From Flavobacterium circumlabens (GTDB lineage Bacteria > Bacteroidota > Bacteroidia > Flavobacteriales > Flavobacteriaceae), in the NCBI RefSeq assembly GCF_004345565.1, contig NZ_SLWA01000001.1:901892-965891 (forward strand): a stretch of DNA of 64,000 nt, given 5' to 3'. Below, in pieces: positions 7,538-15,416 of this stretch. The position numbers and the translations under genes were made by a program. Each line of letters opens with the position of its first letter. Position 1 is the stretch's first letter. The notes under the pieces are model-generated. The model saw nothing but the letters and a program-made list of their open reading frames with translations, made no database searches and was not told the DNA's origin.

Positions 7538-8638
7538 ATGTCAGATCAGGAATTATTTTACCTATTAGCCTTACTTAAAGTGGATGGAGTTGGAGATATA
7601 ATCGCTAAAAAATTATTGGCTCATTTTGGGAATGCGGAAACGATTTTCAAAACCAAATTCAATCAGATTGCCGCTATTGATGGAGTAGGTTCTGCTTTAT
7701 TGAAAAACATGAAAGATAAAACGGTCTTTGAAAAAGCGAATAAAGAACTGGAATTCATAAAAGCGAATCCTGTAAATGTTTCTTTTTTTCAGGATGCGGA
7801 TTATCCGGAGCGCCTAAAACATTGTTTTGATTCACCTGTTTTAATTTTTTCTGCCGGAAATATTAATTTAAAGAACAGAAAAATAATCAGTATTGTCGGG
7901 ACTCGCCAGATTACTTCATACGGGACAGAATTCTGCAGATCATTTATAGAAGATTTGGCACCGTTGGATCCCATAATTGTAAGTGGATTTGCGTATGGTG
8001 TTGATATTGTGGCGCATCAGCTGGCTTTGGAAAATAACCTGCAGACTATTGGAGTTTTGGCGCACGGTTTAAACCAGATCTATCCCAAAACGCACAAAAA
8101 ATATATTGCCAAAATGGAAGAAAATGGCGGTTTTATTACCGAGTTTTGGAGTTCTTCTAATCCGGACAGGGAAAATTTTGTTCGCAGAAACCGCATTGTT
8201 GCCGGAATTTCGGAGGCTACAATCGTTATTGAATCTGCCGACAGAGGTGGCTCACTAATCACAGCAAACATAGCAAACGACTACAACCGGGATGTTTTTG
8301 CAGTTCCGGGACGAAATACGGATGTGTACAGTATGGGTTGTAATAATCTGATTAAAAGCCAAAAAGCAAACATGCTTACCTGTGCTGCCGATTTGGTTTA
8401 TATGCTCAACTGGGATATTGAAAGTAAAGTAAAAACAGTTCAGAAACAGTTGTTCGTGGAACTGGAAGCTGAGGAACAAAAAATTTATGATTTTCTATTA
8501 AAAAACGGTAAAGAATTACTGGATACTATTGCTCTTCAATGTGATTTTCCAATATATAAAATTTCAGGAATCCTAATACAGATGGAGCTTAAGGGAGTAA
8601 TTCGGCCATTGCCCGGGAAGCTGTTTGAAGCGATCTGA
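7538..8638 (+). CDS. dprA: DNA-processing protein DprA
   Basis: DprA binds incoming single-stranded DNA during transformation and loads RecA on it. The 366-residue length is normal. An N-terminal helix-hairpin-helix region (LKVDGVGDIIAKKLL, residues about 13-60) precedes the Rossmann-like core with IVGTRQITSYG (about 116-126), VSGFAYGVDIVAH (about 149-161), the RRNRIVAGIS motif (about 216-225) and ESADRGGSLITA, all family hallmarks. The C-terminal winged-helix-like domain (about 300-366) is present. No other competence genes are nearby, though recA lies 3 kb away. dprA is widespread even in bacteria not known to be competent. Confidence 0.95.
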   Translation: MSDQELFYLLALLKVDGVGDIIAKKLLAHFGNAETIFKTKFNQIAAIDGVGSALLKNMKDKTVFEKANKELEFIKANPVNVSFFQDADYPERLKHCFDSPVLIFSAGNINLKNRKIISIVGTRQITSYGTEFCRSFIEDLAPLDPIIVSGFAYGVDIVAHQLALENNLQTIGVLAHGLNQIYPKTHKKYIAKMEENGGFITEFWSSSNPDRENFVRRNRIVAGISEATIVIESADRGGSLITANIANDYNRDVFAVPGRNTDVYSMGCNNLIKSQKANMLTCAADLVYMLNWDIESKVKTVQKQLFVELEAEEQKIYDFLLKNGKELLDTIALQCDFPIYKISGILIQMELKGVIRPLPGKLFEAI

Positions 8639-8644
8639 TATAAA

Positions 8645-8685
8645 TTTTAAACCCGACAGGTTACAAGAACCTGTCGGGTTTAAAA
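8645..8685. terminator. Bidirectional terminator between dprA and trpS
   Basis: An 18-bp perfect stem (8645-8662 with 8668-8685; core ACCCGACAGGTT/AACCTGTCGGGT) with a five-base loop lies between two convergent genes. It carries T-rich sequence on both sides and overlaps neither coding region. The same core recurs at the recA terminator (10943). Confidence 0.9.
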
Positions 8686-8688
8686 AAT

Positions 8689-9663
8689 CTATTTTCCAAA
8701 TCCAAGTTTTTCACGAACTTTCTGTAAAACAGGATTGGCTACACTGGCTGCTTTTTCAGCTCCTTTTTTCAGTAAGGCATCTATTTCATCCAGGTTGTTG
8801 ATGTAGTAATTGTATTTTTCTCTTTCGGTTTTGAATTTTTCCGTAATCAGTTCAAACAAAGCTTGTTTAGCGTGACCGTAACCGTAATTTCCACCTAAGT
8901 AATTGGCTCTCATTTCGGCAATTTGGGCTTCAGTTGCCAAAAGCGAATAGATTGCAAAAGCGTTACAAGTATCCGGATTTTTTGGTTCTTCCAGTGGTGT
9001 GCTGTCTGTTTCGATACTCATTACCTGCTTGCGAAGCGTTTTGTCATCCAGGAAAATATTGATGATATTATTGGCAGATTTGCTCATTTTTCCACCGTTT
9101 GTTCCGGGAATCAACATACTGTCTTCCTGAATTTTAGCTTCCGGAATTACAAAAGTTTCTCCCATCTGATGATTGAAACGGGAAGCCACATCACGTGTTA
9201 TTTCTAAATGCTGCAACTGGTCTTTTCCAACCGGAACAAATTCGGCATCATACAACAGAATGTCTGCCGCCATTAACATCGGATAGGTGAAAAGCCCTGC
9301 ATTTACATCGTCTAAACGATCTGCTTTGTCTTTGAAAGAATGCGCTAAAGTCAAACGTTGAAACGGAAAAAAACAGCTTAGATACCAGGTTAATTCTGCT
9401 GTCTGAGTTACGTCAGACTGTCTGTAAAAAGTTACTTTCTCCGGATTTAAACCACAGGCAAGCCAAGCAGCAGCAGTACTATTGGTATTTTCTCTTAATG
9501 TTTGGCCATCTTTTATTTGTGTAATGGAATGTAAATCAGCAATAAACAAAAACGATTCATTTGCCGGATTATTTGATAATTCGATTGCAGGAATAATTGC
9601 TCCCAATAAGTTGCCTAAGTGTGGCGTTCCAGTACTCTGAACACCAGTAAGTATTTTTGCCAT
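8689..9663 (-). CDS. trpS: Tryptophan-tRNA ligase
   Basis: This class I aminoacyl-tRNA synthetase charges tRNA-Trp in the cytoplasm. The HIGH-like motif is in GTPHLGNLLGA (residues about 11-21) and the KMSKS loop is GGKMSKSANN. The chosen start is ATG at 9663 (MAKILTGVQSTG), giving 324 residues, normal for bacterial TrpRS. The frame stays open 20 codons further upstream, but that stretch is translated from a direct repeat (CGCAAAGTTCGCAAAG) and looks like no TrpRS N-terminus. The gene is convergent with dprA and shares its terminator. Confidence 0.95.
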   Translation of the reverse strand: MAKILTGVQSTGTPHLGNLLGAIIPAIELSNNPANESFLFIADLHSITQIKDGQTLRENTNSTAAAWLACGLNPEKVTFYRQSDVTQTAELTWYLSCFFPFQRLTLAHSFKDKADRLDDVNAGLFTYPMLMAADILLYDAEFVPVGKDQLQHLEITRDVASRFNHQMGETFVIPEAKIQEDSMLIPGTNGGKMSKSANNIINIFLDDKTLRKQVMSIETDSTPLEEPKNPDTCNAFAIYSLLATEAQIAEMRANYLGGNYGYGHAKQALFELITEKFKTEREKYNYYINNLDEIDALLKKGAEKAASVANPVLQKVREKLGFGK

Positions 9664-9684
9664 TCTAGTTTTTTTCGTATTCTT

Positions 9685-9728
9685 GAACCGCAAAGTTCGC
9701 AAAGTTTTTCGCAAAGTTCGCAAGGTTT
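9685..9728. repeat. Direct repeat CGCAAAGTTCGCAAAG, two copies
   Basis: Near-identical 16-base copies lie at 9689-9704 (CGCAAAGTTCGCAAAG) and 9710-9725 (CGCAAAGTTCGCAAGG), each itself made of two CGCAAAG/TTCGCAA units. They lie just upstream of trpS, between its start and the divergent acyltransferase gene. I recall similar short GCAAAGTTCGCAAAG repeats in Flavobacterium intergenic regions, but cannot check that here. Confidence 0.7.
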
Positions 9729-9853
9729 ATTTTTTTCTTTGTAAATATTATCAAGTTTTTGAAAACTTCTTAGAAATCAAAGGCTTGTTTATAATAAAAT
9801 CGAATATTCTGAAAATCTAACGACCTAAAATTCTAAATTCATTTCTGTTTTCT

Positions 9854-9861
9854 TACTTTTG
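9854..9861 (+). promoter_or_regulatory. -7 promoter element TACTTTTG directly before the acyltransferase ATG
   Basis: TACTTTTG matches TAnnTTTG and is separated from the ATG at 9867 by five bases, the same distance as in the HU-SPOR gene. No TTG is present at the expected -33 distance, so the call is weaker. Confidence 0.4.
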
Positions 9862-9866
9862 AAACC

Positions 9867-10619
9867 ATGAAAGGAATAAAAATTGTTTTTTGGATCATCT
9901 GGCGCATTTGGTTTTACATTTTAATGGCCATTCCGATATTGATTATGCTGCCGTTTTTACTGGCATCTATTATAACCGAAAGTGGTTATCCGTACTTTTT
10001 TAAAATGGCGCGGATATGGGCAAAATTCATTCTTTTTGGAATGGGATTTTATTATAAAATCAAGCGGGAGCAAAAGCTTGAAAAGCACAAAAGTTACATG
10101 ATTGTTGCCAATCATACTTCAATGACTGATATTATGTTAATGCTGGCGGTAATTAAAAATCCGTTTGTTTTTGTTGGGAAAAAAGAGCTTTCGAAGATTC
10201 CCTTGTTTGGTTTTTTCTATAAAAGGACTTGTATTCTGGTGGACAGAAATTCGTCCAGAAGTAAAAACGAGGTTTTCAAACGGGCACAAGACCGTCTGAA
10301 TCAGGGATTAAGTATTTGTATTTTTCCGGAAGGCGGAGTTCCGGATGACGAAACAATTTTGTTGGATGAATTTAAAGACGGTGCTTTCAGGCTGGCCATT
10401 GACCATCAGATTCCAATTGTTCCCATTGTTTTTACTGATAATAAAGAACGGTTTTCGTATACTTTTTTAAGTGGCAGTCCCGGAAAAATGAGGGGAAGAA
10501 TATTGCCATTTGTAGAAACTGAGGGACTTACGAGCGAAAACAGGAAAGAGCTGAGAGATCAGGTTAGGCAATTGATTTATAAAGGATTACTTGAATTTAA
10601 AAAGAAAGACAAGATTTAA
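9867..10619 (+). CDS. 1-acyl-sn-glycerol-3-phosphate acyltransferase (PlsC-type)
   Basis: A 250-residue membrane acyltransferase that would acylate lysophosphatidic acid in phospholipid synthesis. Two hydrophobic stretches at residues 8-40 anchor it in the inner membrane. The catalytic H-x4-D motif is NHTSMTDIML (about residues 77-86), and the substrate-binding block is FPEGGVPDD (about 151-159), close to the usual FPEGTRS but with GVP in place of TRS. A second family member lies at 52829, so the two may differ in acyl donor or act in a separate pathway such as aminolipid synthesis. The gene stands alone between trpS and recA and ends in a hairpin terminator. Confidence 0.85.
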   Translation: MKGIKIVFWIIWRIWFYILMAIPILIMLPFLLASIITESGYPYFFKMARIWAKFILFGMGFYYKIKREQKLEKHKSYMIVANHTSMTDIMLMLAVIKNPFVFVGKKELSKIPLFGFFYKRTCILVDRNSSRSKNEVFKRAQDRLNQGLSICIFPEGGVPDDETILLDEFKDGAFRLAIDHQIPIVPIVFTDNKERFSYTFLSGSPGKMRGRILPFVETEGLTSENRKELRDQVRQLIYKGLLEFKKKDKI

Positions 10620-10636
10620 AAAAGCACATAAATATT

Positions 10637-10670
10637 AAACCCGGCACTGAGTATGAATCGTGCCGGGTTT
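10637..10670 (+). terminator. Rho-independent terminator after the acyltransferase gene
   Basis: AAACCCGGCAC (10637-10647) pairs with GTGCCGGGTTT (10660-10670) around a 12-base loop and runs into TTCTTTT. It starts 18 bases after the stop codon. Confidence 0.85.
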
Positions 10671-10935
10671 TCTTTTGAATTTAAAACCCCTTTTATATTC
10701 AAAATCTAACGGTGAATTATTTTAACTGCTATAAAGCGTAATACTTTTTTAAACTTTTTTCTGGTTATTTTGCTATTTTTATGCCACAACAATTCTATTT
10801 TTTCTTTCATAATAAAAATATTTACGATTGATATTTTAGATTTTTGACCGTTGTAATGCTGGCATCACATTTATATAGAGTGTGCAAACCGGAAAAGGTT
10901 GCGTGAATAATTAAAGTTTTTTTATAATTTTTGGA
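10671..10935. other. Non-coding gap between two terminators
   Basis: An AT-rich stretch between the acyltransferase and recA terminators with no supportable ORF, RNA gene or promoter pair. GCAAACC/GGTTGC around 10883-10902 could form a small hairpin, but its distance from the following T run argues against a terminator. Confidence 0.5.
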
Positions 10936-10972
10936 ATAAAAAAACCCGACAAGTTTTAAAACCTGTCGGGTT
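10936..10972 (-). terminator. Rho-independent terminator of recA
   Basis: AACCCGACA (10943-10951) pairs with TGTCGGGTT (10964-10972). On the minus strand the stem is followed by an eight-base T run (complement of 10937-10944). It lies 40 bases beyond the recA stop codon and has the same ACCCGACA/TGTCGGGT core as the dprA-trpS terminator. Confidence 0.85.
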
Positions 10973-11011
10973 GGTAATTTATAAATCTGTAATATTCAGA
11001 TTTTCAATATT

Positions 11012-12019
11012 TTAAGCGTTAGCTAATTCTTTGATATGCGCTTTAATTTTAACTTCTAATTCATCCGCTAATTCCGGATTATCTTTAATTAAAGATTTTA
11101 CGGCATCACGACCTTGTCCTAATTTGGTATCTCCGTAGCTGAACCATGATCCTGCTTTCTTAACGATTTCAAATTCAACCGCTAAATCTAAAATTTCACC
11201 TGTTTTAGAAACTCCTTCTCCGTACATAATGTCGAATTCGGCCGTTTTAAAAGGCGGAGCTACTTTGTTTTTAACGACTTTTACTTTCGTTCTGTTTCCG
11301 ATTACGTTTTCCCCGTCTTTAATTTGAGAAGAACGACGAATATCTAAACGTACAGAAGCGTAGAATTTCAAAGCGTTACCACCGGTTGTGGTTTCAGGAT
11401 TTCCGAACATAACACCGATTTTCTCTCTCAACTGATTGATAAAGAAAACAGTACAATTTGTTTTACTGATTGTTCCCGTTAGTTTTCTTAAAGCCTGAGA
11501 CATTAAACGTGCATGAAGACCCATTTTAGAATCTCCCATTTCACCTTCAATTTCACTTTTTGGAGTTAAAGCTGCTACCGAGTCAATTACAACAATGTCA
11601 ATTGCTCCTGAACGGATCAGGTTTTCTGCAATTTCTAAAGCCTGCTCACCATTATCCGGTTGCGAAATGATCAGGTTTTCAATGTCTACGCCTAATTTTT
11701 CAGCATAGTTTCTGTCAAAGGCATGTTCAGCATCTATAAAGGCAGCAATTCCGCCCGCTTTTTGAGCTTCGGCAATTGCATGTAGTGTAAGGGTGGTTTT
11801 ACCAGAGGATTCCGGTCCGTATATTTCAATGATTCTTCCTCTTGGGTAACCATTTACTCCAAGCGCTAAATCAACACCGAGAGAACCTGAAGAAATCGTT
11901 TCAACTTCAACGATGGCTTTATCGCCCATTTTCATTACAGTTCCTTTTCCGTACGTTTTATCTAGTTTGTCAAGCGTAAGTTGTAACGCTTTTAATTTGG
12001 CCTCTTTCTCTGAACTCAT
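11012..12019 (-). CDS. recA: Recombinase RecA
   Basis: RecA forms filaments on single-stranded DNA, drives strand exchange and triggers the SOS response. Walker A GPESSGKT, Walker [11 protein letters not shown] and the L2 region with [14 protein letters not shown] are all clear. The start chosen is ATG at 12019 ([13 protein letters not shown]), giving 335 residues, the usual form in related bacteria. An in-frame ATG ten codons upstream (12049) would add the sequence KEKEKEKEK, encoded by AAAGAA-type hexamer repeats. That purine-rich stretch more likely serves as the ribosome-binding leader. I saw no SOS box upstream. Confidence 0.97.
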   Translation of the reverse strand: MSSEKEAKLKALQLTLDKLDKTYGKGTVMKMGDKAIVEVETISSGSLGVDLALGVNGYPRGRIIEIYGPESSGKTTLTLHAIAEAQKAGGIAAFIDAEHAFDRNYAEKLGVDIENLIISQPDNGEQALEIAENLIRSGAIDIVVIDSVAALTPKSEIEGEMGDSKMGLHARLMSQALRKLTGTISKTNCTVFFINQLREKIGVMFGNPETTTGGNALKFYASVRLDIRRSSQIKDGENVIGNRTKVKVVKNKVAPPFKTAEFDIMYGEGVSKTGEILDLAVEFEIVKKAGSWFSYGDTKLGQGRDAVKSLIKDNPELADELEVKIKAHIKELANA

Positions 12020-12197
12020 CTTTTCTTTTTCTTTTTCTTTTTCTTTCATCTAAAATTTTTCTTTTTCTCTCTTCAAAAACAAATCAGAAAATAATAACTT
12101 CCTGATTTAGATTTGTATGGGCTTGTAATTTTGTAAAAATACTTCTTTTTTTTGAAGTTTCGCTATCTCAAATTGTTCCAAATTGTCACAATTTTCA

Positions 12198-12707
12198 CTA
12201 TAAAAACAAAGCCTTTAATTCTGTAGCTTCAGAAGGTTTTATTTTCCCGGCCAGTAGCAAACTCAATTGTTTACGACGCAAAGCGGCATCAAAACGTTGT
12301 TTTTCCAGTTCAGTTTCCGGCTCAATTGCAGGAACTTCAACAGGTCTTCCGGTATCATCAACAGCAACGAATGTATAAATAGCTTCGTTGGCTTTGGTTC
12401 TGTTTCCGGATTCGCGGTCTTCTACCCAGACATCTATAAAAACTTCCATAGAACTTTTGAAAGATCGTGATACTTTGGCTTCAACAGTAACCACACTTCC
12501 TAAAGAAATGGCTCTGTTGAAAGCGACGTGATTCACAGAAGCCGTAACCACTATTCGGCGGGAATGTCTTCTGGCTGCGATACTTGCTGCGCGATCCATT
12601 CTCGCTAATAATTCACCACCAAAAAGATTATTCAATGGATTTGTTTCGCTCGGTAAAACTAAATCTGTTAAAATAGTAAGGGACTCTGCAGGATGTTTTG
12701 GATTCAT
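12198..12707 (-). CDS. Acyl-CoA thioesterase (hotdog fold)
   Basis: A 169-residue cytoplasmic hotdog-fold thioesterase of the YciA/acyl-CoA hydrolase group, which hydrolyses acyl-CoA to free acid and CoA. Family marks are the segment NPLNNLFGGELLARMDRAA (about residues 22-40), with the helix and catalytic Asp, and the later beta strands VVTASVNHVAFNRAI and VEAKVSRSFKSSMEVFIDVW. The start at 12707 (MNPKHPAESL) is preferred. The frame is open to 12779, but that extension is translated from an intergenic inverted repeat. The gene is followed by recA on the same strand after a 178-base gap. Confidence 0.88.
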   Translation of the reverse strand: MNPKHPAESLTILTDLVLPSETNPLNNLFGGELLARMDRAASIAARRHSRRIVVTASVNHVAFNRAISLGSVVTVEAKVSRSFKSSMEVFIDVWVEDRESGNRTKANEAIYTFVAVDDTGRPVEVPAIEPETELEKQRFDAALRRKQLSLLLAGKIKPSEATELKALFL

Positions 12708-12735
12708 TTTTTTAATATAAAATTTATTTTTGCTA

Positions 12736-12800
12736 TTCGCTAAAGCGAACATTTTTTGTTGCCACAGATTTTTAATCATTTATTCTGCGAAATCTGTGGC
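12736..12800. repeat. Intergenic inverted repeats between the DoxX-like and thioesterase genes
   Basis: GCCACAGATTT (12761-12771) and AAATCTGTGGC (12790-12800) are perfect inverted copies with an 18-base spacer. A second small palindrome, TTCGCT/AGCGAA, lies at 12736-12749. They could form RNA hairpins after the DoxX-like gene on the minus strand, or be a dispersed repeat. Confidence 0.6.
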
Positions 12801-12808
12801 CTATTATT

Positions 12809-13192
12809 TTAATTCAACCAATAAACTGCCATGACGGCCGGAATAAAATAGATAACAATGGTTCTTGCACCATCATAATCTTTGGCCAATCGTTGACCGA
12901 AAAGCATCATTAACAAACAAATACAGGAAAAAATGGCGCCGTAAAAGCCAAATTCACGACCGCTGTCGGTAAGCAATTGTATTGCACCAACAACACATAA
13001 AATTCCCGAAATTAATTCTAAAATTAAAAGGTGTAAAAGAGCAAGCGGAACCTGATTTTTTAAAGCTGTTTTGGCAAAGTGTTCTTTAAGCCAGGAGACA
13101 TTATCCTTCCAGTAAAATATTTTCTCATAGCCTGACTGTAAAAAAGTCAGGGCCAAAAAAAGCAACAGTAAAATTGAAGCAACATTATTCAT
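12809..13192 (-). CDS. DoxX-like integral membrane protein
   Basis: A 127-residue protein with four predicted membrane helices (about residues 3-22, 48-72, 80-97 and 109-126), the topology and length of DoxX-family proteins. The first helix is followed by LQSGYEKIFYWKDN, resembling the family's xxSGxxKLxxP region. Function is not well defined for most DoxX proteins; some are linked to quinone reduction or redox stress. It starts 6 bases after the stop codon of the DNA polymerase delta' gene on the same strand, so the two are probably cotranscribed. That need not mean a shared task. Confidence 0.72.
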   Translation of the reverse strand: MNNVASILLLLFLALTFLQSGYEKIFYWKDNVSWLKEHFAKTALKNQVPLALLHLLILELISGILCVVGAIQLLTDSGREFGFYGAIFSCICLLMMLFGQRLAKDYDGARTIVIYFIPAVMAVYWLN

Positions 13193-13198
13193 TACTAA

Positions 13199-14347
13199 TT
13201 ATTTTTTATGAATTAAACGTGTGAGTTTTATGGATAAATCTGTCAAAATTATTTTTGCATTTCCGTTTCTTTCAATATGATACATTGCCTCTGAAAGTTC
13301 CTTAAAAATGTCGTGTATATTATTTCCGTTTACAAAAGGTGCAAAATTTTCGAGTTTAAATTTATCTACTTTCGGTTCAATATAAACAAGACTCGGTGCC
13401 TCATAATTTAATAGCAATGCCTGTCGGAACATTTCAATACAATACTGAATGAATTTTTTCTGGCTTTCTCGGCCAAGTGAAGCAATTTCTTCGCTCCAGG
13501 AAATTAAATCCTGAATGGCTGCTGCATTTCCTTTTGCCCGAAATGCCGCACGAACCCAATTGACAAACCATTGTTCAAAAGGATATTCGGAATCATCTTC
13601 TTTTAAAAGGGAAAGAGCTTTGTTAAAGTTTCCCTGTGCCTGATGTGCAATCTTTAAAGCTATATTCCGATCGATATTCTCCTGGGATACCAAAGCTTCT
13701 GCAATTACTTTCTCAGGTAAGCCATTAAAATGAATCACCTGGCAACGGGAACGTATGGTTTGAATTATATCTTCTTCATTTTCAGAGATCAGAATAAAAA
13801 TTGTTTTGTCTGATGGTTCTTCCAGCAGTTTTAACAATTTATTGGATGCGGCGATGTTCATTTTATCCGCCATCCAGATAATCATAATTTTGTAACCGCC
13901 TTCATAGGATTTTAACGAAAGTGATTTTAAAACTTCCTGGGCATCTTCGACCCTGATTTCACCTTGTTTATTCTGAACCCCCAGTACTTTATACCAGTCG
14001 AATAAACCTCCGTAAGGCATTTCCTGAATAAATGTTCTCCAGTCCTGAATGAAATCCAGACTTTTTGGTTTTGTCTTTACATCTTCGGTGGTTACCGTAG
14101 GATAAATGAAATGAAGATCGGGATGCGAAATGTTTTGGAACTTGAGATTGCAGGAATCATTTCCGTTTGAGTTTTCATCGCCTGTATTGCTGCACAAAAT
14201 ATATTGAGCGTAGGCAATAGCAGTTGATAATGTGCCACTTCCTTCTGGTCCGACAAATAATTGTGCGTGCGGAATCCTTCCGGAAGATGCACTTTTTATC
14301 AAGTGACTTTTGATGTAATCCTGACCTAAAATTTGAGAAAATTGCAT
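13199..14347 (-). CDS. holB: DNA polymerase III subunit delta'
   Basis: A 382-residue clamp-loader AAA+ protein. The N-terminus (QILGQDYIKSHLIKSASSGR, then PHAQLFVGPEGSGT) is that of HolB. Its P-loop is degenerate (GPEGSGTLST), as expected for the non-hydrolysing delta' subunit. MIIWMADKMNIAASNKLLKL and LEEPSDKTIFILISENE are the helix around the sensor and arginine-finger-like region, with SRC in IRSRCQVIHF. The zinc-binding four-Cys module of Proteobacterial delta' is not evident. Only scattered Cys (around residues 52 and 66) remain there. It acts with gamma/tau and delta to load the beta clamp. Confidence 0.9.
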   Translation of the reverse strand: MQFSQILGQDYIKSHLIKSASSGRIPHAQLFVGPEGSGTLSTAIAYAQYILCSNTGDENSNGNDSCNLKFQNISHPDLHFIYPTVTTEDVKTKPKSLDFIQDWRTFIQEMPYGGLFDWYKVLGVQNKQGEIRVEDAQEVLKSLSLKSYEGGYKIMIIWMADKMNIAASNKLLKLLEEPSDKTIFILISENEEDIIQTIRSRCQVIHFNGLPEKVIAEALVSQENIDRNIALKIAHQAQGNFNKALSLLKEDDSEYPFEQWFVNWVRAAFRAKGNAAAIQDLISWSEEIASLGRESQKKFIQYCIEMFRQALLLNYEAPSLVYIEPKVDKFKLENFAPFVNGNNIHDIFKELSEAMYHIERNGNAKIILTDLSIKLTRLIHKK

Positions 14348-14720
14348 GAAGCAAAGATAGAAGAAAATGATGTAGTCAAAAATTTTCGGAATAAAGATTA
14401 ATTATGAACCCGTTTTTTATTTCAAAAAACTAATTTTTTGGCAAAATGTTTATTTTTTTTCCGTCATGTTTTGGTAATACTGAGTCGCCTTTGATGAGAT
14501 ATTAAGACTTTTTTGTTAATAGTTTTTACAAAATTATTGAAAACATGTCTTTTTTTTATCTACAATAATGCGTAAAGGCCCTGTTAAATTAGTCCGTTTC
14601 TTACAAGAAAAAATTTTAACAAAATTAACAAAAAACTCGGCAAAAGGCATATTTTCTCGTTATATGACCTTTTTTTACGGTAATCTGAAACTCATTTTTT
14701 CAAAAAAAAAAACATTAAAG
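14348..14720. other. AT-rich intergenic region upstream of the spr operon
   Basis: This gap separates the divergent holB gene and the spr operon. A 69-codon ORF (14568-14777) exists but overlaps the predicted promoter and looks like translated noise (poly-Lys/Phe). I see no other coding signal or hairpin. With the promoter at 14721 it may hold regulatory sites that I cannot identify. Confidence 0.5.
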
Positions 14721-14750
14721 TTGCGATTTAACATAATTTATATATTTTTG
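14721..14750 (+). promoter_or_regulatory. Predicted promoter of the seven-gene spr operon
   Basis: TTG at 14721-14723, a 19-base spacer and TATTTTTG at 14743-14750 match the Bacteroidota -33/-7 consensus very well. The first operon ORF starts 33 bases after the -7 element. It is the only good promoter pair I found in the region before sprC. Confidence 0.7.
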
Positions 14751-14782
14751 TTTTCATCAACAACCAATTTTAAATAGAATTT

Positions 14783-15235
14783 ATGAAAGGGAAAATTATT
14801 TTTTTTAGTTTATTTTTTATCTTGACAACTGCAGCAGCGTCTGCACAGGCTAAAAACGCTCCAAGAAGTATTATTAGTACAACAGCACTTATTCGTAAAT
14901 ACCACGATCAAAAAGAATTGAGCGGTATGCAGAAAGGTGAACTTTTGGAACTGTACATTGAGCGCATTAAAGTATTAGTTAAAACTCTCCCTTACATCGC
15001 TTTGGTTACCAAACCAGGCGTTACTATGGCAGACTTAGGTATTCCGGACGACAGTGAGCACAAGAAAGTGTTAGATGCTCAGGCAGTTGGAACATCTACA
15101 TTTTTGGATACTACAGTAGAATTCCAAAGAAAGATGATGCCATACTCTGATAAAGGAAACCTTATCGCAGCTATTTTATTTTACGAAAGCACATTGAAAT
15201 CATTACACGAGTTCAACGAATTGAACGAAATGTAA
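14783..15235 (+). CDS. Exported protein, first gene of the sprB operon
   Basis: A 150-residue protein with a clear signal peptide (IIFFSLFFILTTAAASA, cleavage before QAKN). The mature part is mostly helical, with no motif I recognise and no Cys after the signal, so it is probably soluble in the periplasm. It is first after the predicted promoter and corresponds in position to the first of the three uncharacterised genes ahead of sprC in the seven-gene sprB operon of Flavobacterium johnsoniae, as I recall that operon. The published work named only sprB, sprC, sprD and sprF as motility genes. Its role is unknown. Confidence 0.8.
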   Translation: MKGKIIFFSLFFILTTAAASAQAKNAPRSIISTTALIRKYHDQKELSGMQKGELLELYIERIKVLVKTLPYIALVTKPGVTMADLGIPDDSEHKKVLDAQAVGTSTFLDTTVEFQRKMMPYSDKGNLIAAILFYESTLKSLHEFNELNEM

Positions 15236-15416
15236 TTTAAAAAAATATTTTAAAACCTTTTCTGAACTCTTTACGTAAGTGTATTTGATTTTAGAAAAGA
15301 TTAAAAATAGCAACTCGTTCCCGGAGCTTCTGTATACAATCAGAAAATTCGGGATGAGTTTTTATCATATTACGCATATGCATCCCAAATTTATTATTAA
15401 CCTAATACACCTTGTC

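Noticed and set aside
9664..9723. Longer N-terminus for TrpS
   Set aside because: It is the translated direct repeat and does not resemble TrpRS; the start at 9663 gives the normal N-terminus.
10879..10930. Hairpin GCAAACC/GGTTGC with T run as a possible small RNA terminator
   Set aside because: The stem is short and the T run is about 14 bases away, with no promoter pair upstream.
14568..14777. 69-codon plus-strand ORF before the spr operon
   Set aside because: It overlaps the predicted operon promoter, has Lys/Phe-rich composition typical of AT-rich noise, and no recognisable domain or good start.
15279..15416. 46-codon N-terminal extension of the beta-helix-like protein
   Set aside because: It would put a charged stretch ahead of a good signal peptide; ATG 15417 is typical.
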